64,000 nucleotides of DNA. It comes from Campylorhamphus procurvoides. Its lineage: Eukaryota; Chordata; Aves; Passeriformes; Dendrocolaptidae. The DNA is taken from the NCBI GenBank assembly GCA_013396655.1, contig WBMV01006502.1, forward strand, positions 4,237 through 68,236. Direction: 5' to 3'. Position 1 is the stretch's first letter. Every line of letters begins with the position of its first letter. The position numbers were made by a program, and so were the translations under genes. Shown here in pieces: positions 63,674-64,000 of the stretch. The notes beneath the pieces were generated by a model. That model searched no databases. It was not told the origin of the DNA and saw only the letters and a program-made list of their open reading frames with translations.

Positions 63674-64000
63674 CTCCTATTTAGAGGAACTTACATGCTA
63701 TTTAAAGTAACATTGTAGGTGAATTATACTTAGTAAATCCAAAACTTCCTAATCCAAGCAGTTTTCTAACTTAGCCCTGAGGCATATCCTGTAACAGGTA
63801 CATATTTCTGGTTGTTTAAAAGACATAGGCTTTACAGTTTAGCTTTGTGTTTAGGCTGTTCTTTCCTGGAAAGTTCTAGTGTGGACAGAGAAATCTATAT
63901 AAGCTGGATATGACACCAGGATGAATAATCAGAAAGTACTCTTCAAATATTTTTAAAAATAAACTATTGAGTCTCACTGTTACTAATATAAAAATATTAA
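63674..64000. other. Non-coding flank, no feature seen
   Basis: AT-rich, nothing recognised. Confidence 0.5.

Overview
The window is vertebrate nuclear DNA, most likely from a songbird (passerine). Evidence: 5'-truncated CR1 LINEs ending in ATTCTATGATTCTATGA-like tails, solo LTRs in avian style, and a minus-strand SINE at 6491-6611 that fuses half of a tRNA-Ile to a CR1-type tail, an arrangement described for passerines. The DNA is AT-rich and mostly non-coding. The exception is a CpG-rich island at about 11.45-12.4 kb.

The one host gene I can name is SYN2 (synapsin II), on the minus strand. The 3' end of its first coding exon is at 12011-11889. It encodes the end of domain B and the start of domain C, ends in LLLVIDEPHTDW, and has a GTAGGT splice donor. 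The N-terminal part of the exon is lost in a 112-base run of N (12012-12123). Positions 11888 down to 1 are the start of intron 1, which opens with a GC-rich minisatellite. Everything above about 12.4 kb is upstream flank of SYN2. I see no convincing second protein gene there.

The flank holds mobile-element remnants. They are a CR1 at 16.3 kb, a broken minus-strand LINE at 20.0-21.15 kb, and a 975-bp solo LTR at 25.8 kb with a 5-bp target duplication. Further along are a 449-bp LTR at 45.8 kb with a 6-bp duplication, a short LTR at 46.95 kb, and two abutting CR1s at 49.4-50.57 kb. A minus-strand LTR at 55.6-57.2 kb carries a nested LTR and a 41-bp triplication, and a probable LTR lies at 60.3-61.4 kb.

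Assembly matters here. A 2180-bp block (26156-28335) is repeated almost perfectly at 28337-30516 with one N between the copies, which looks like a retained second haplotype. The other single N, at 20426, sits exactly where a LINE reading frame loses an estimated 170 residues. Single Ns in this assembly therefore seem to mark joins rather than uncertain bases.

I did not find an undescribed biological system. The most interesting unexplained items are a 99-nt near-perfect hairpin at 40341-40439 and an Asp-rich, exon-like tract at 63404-63673.
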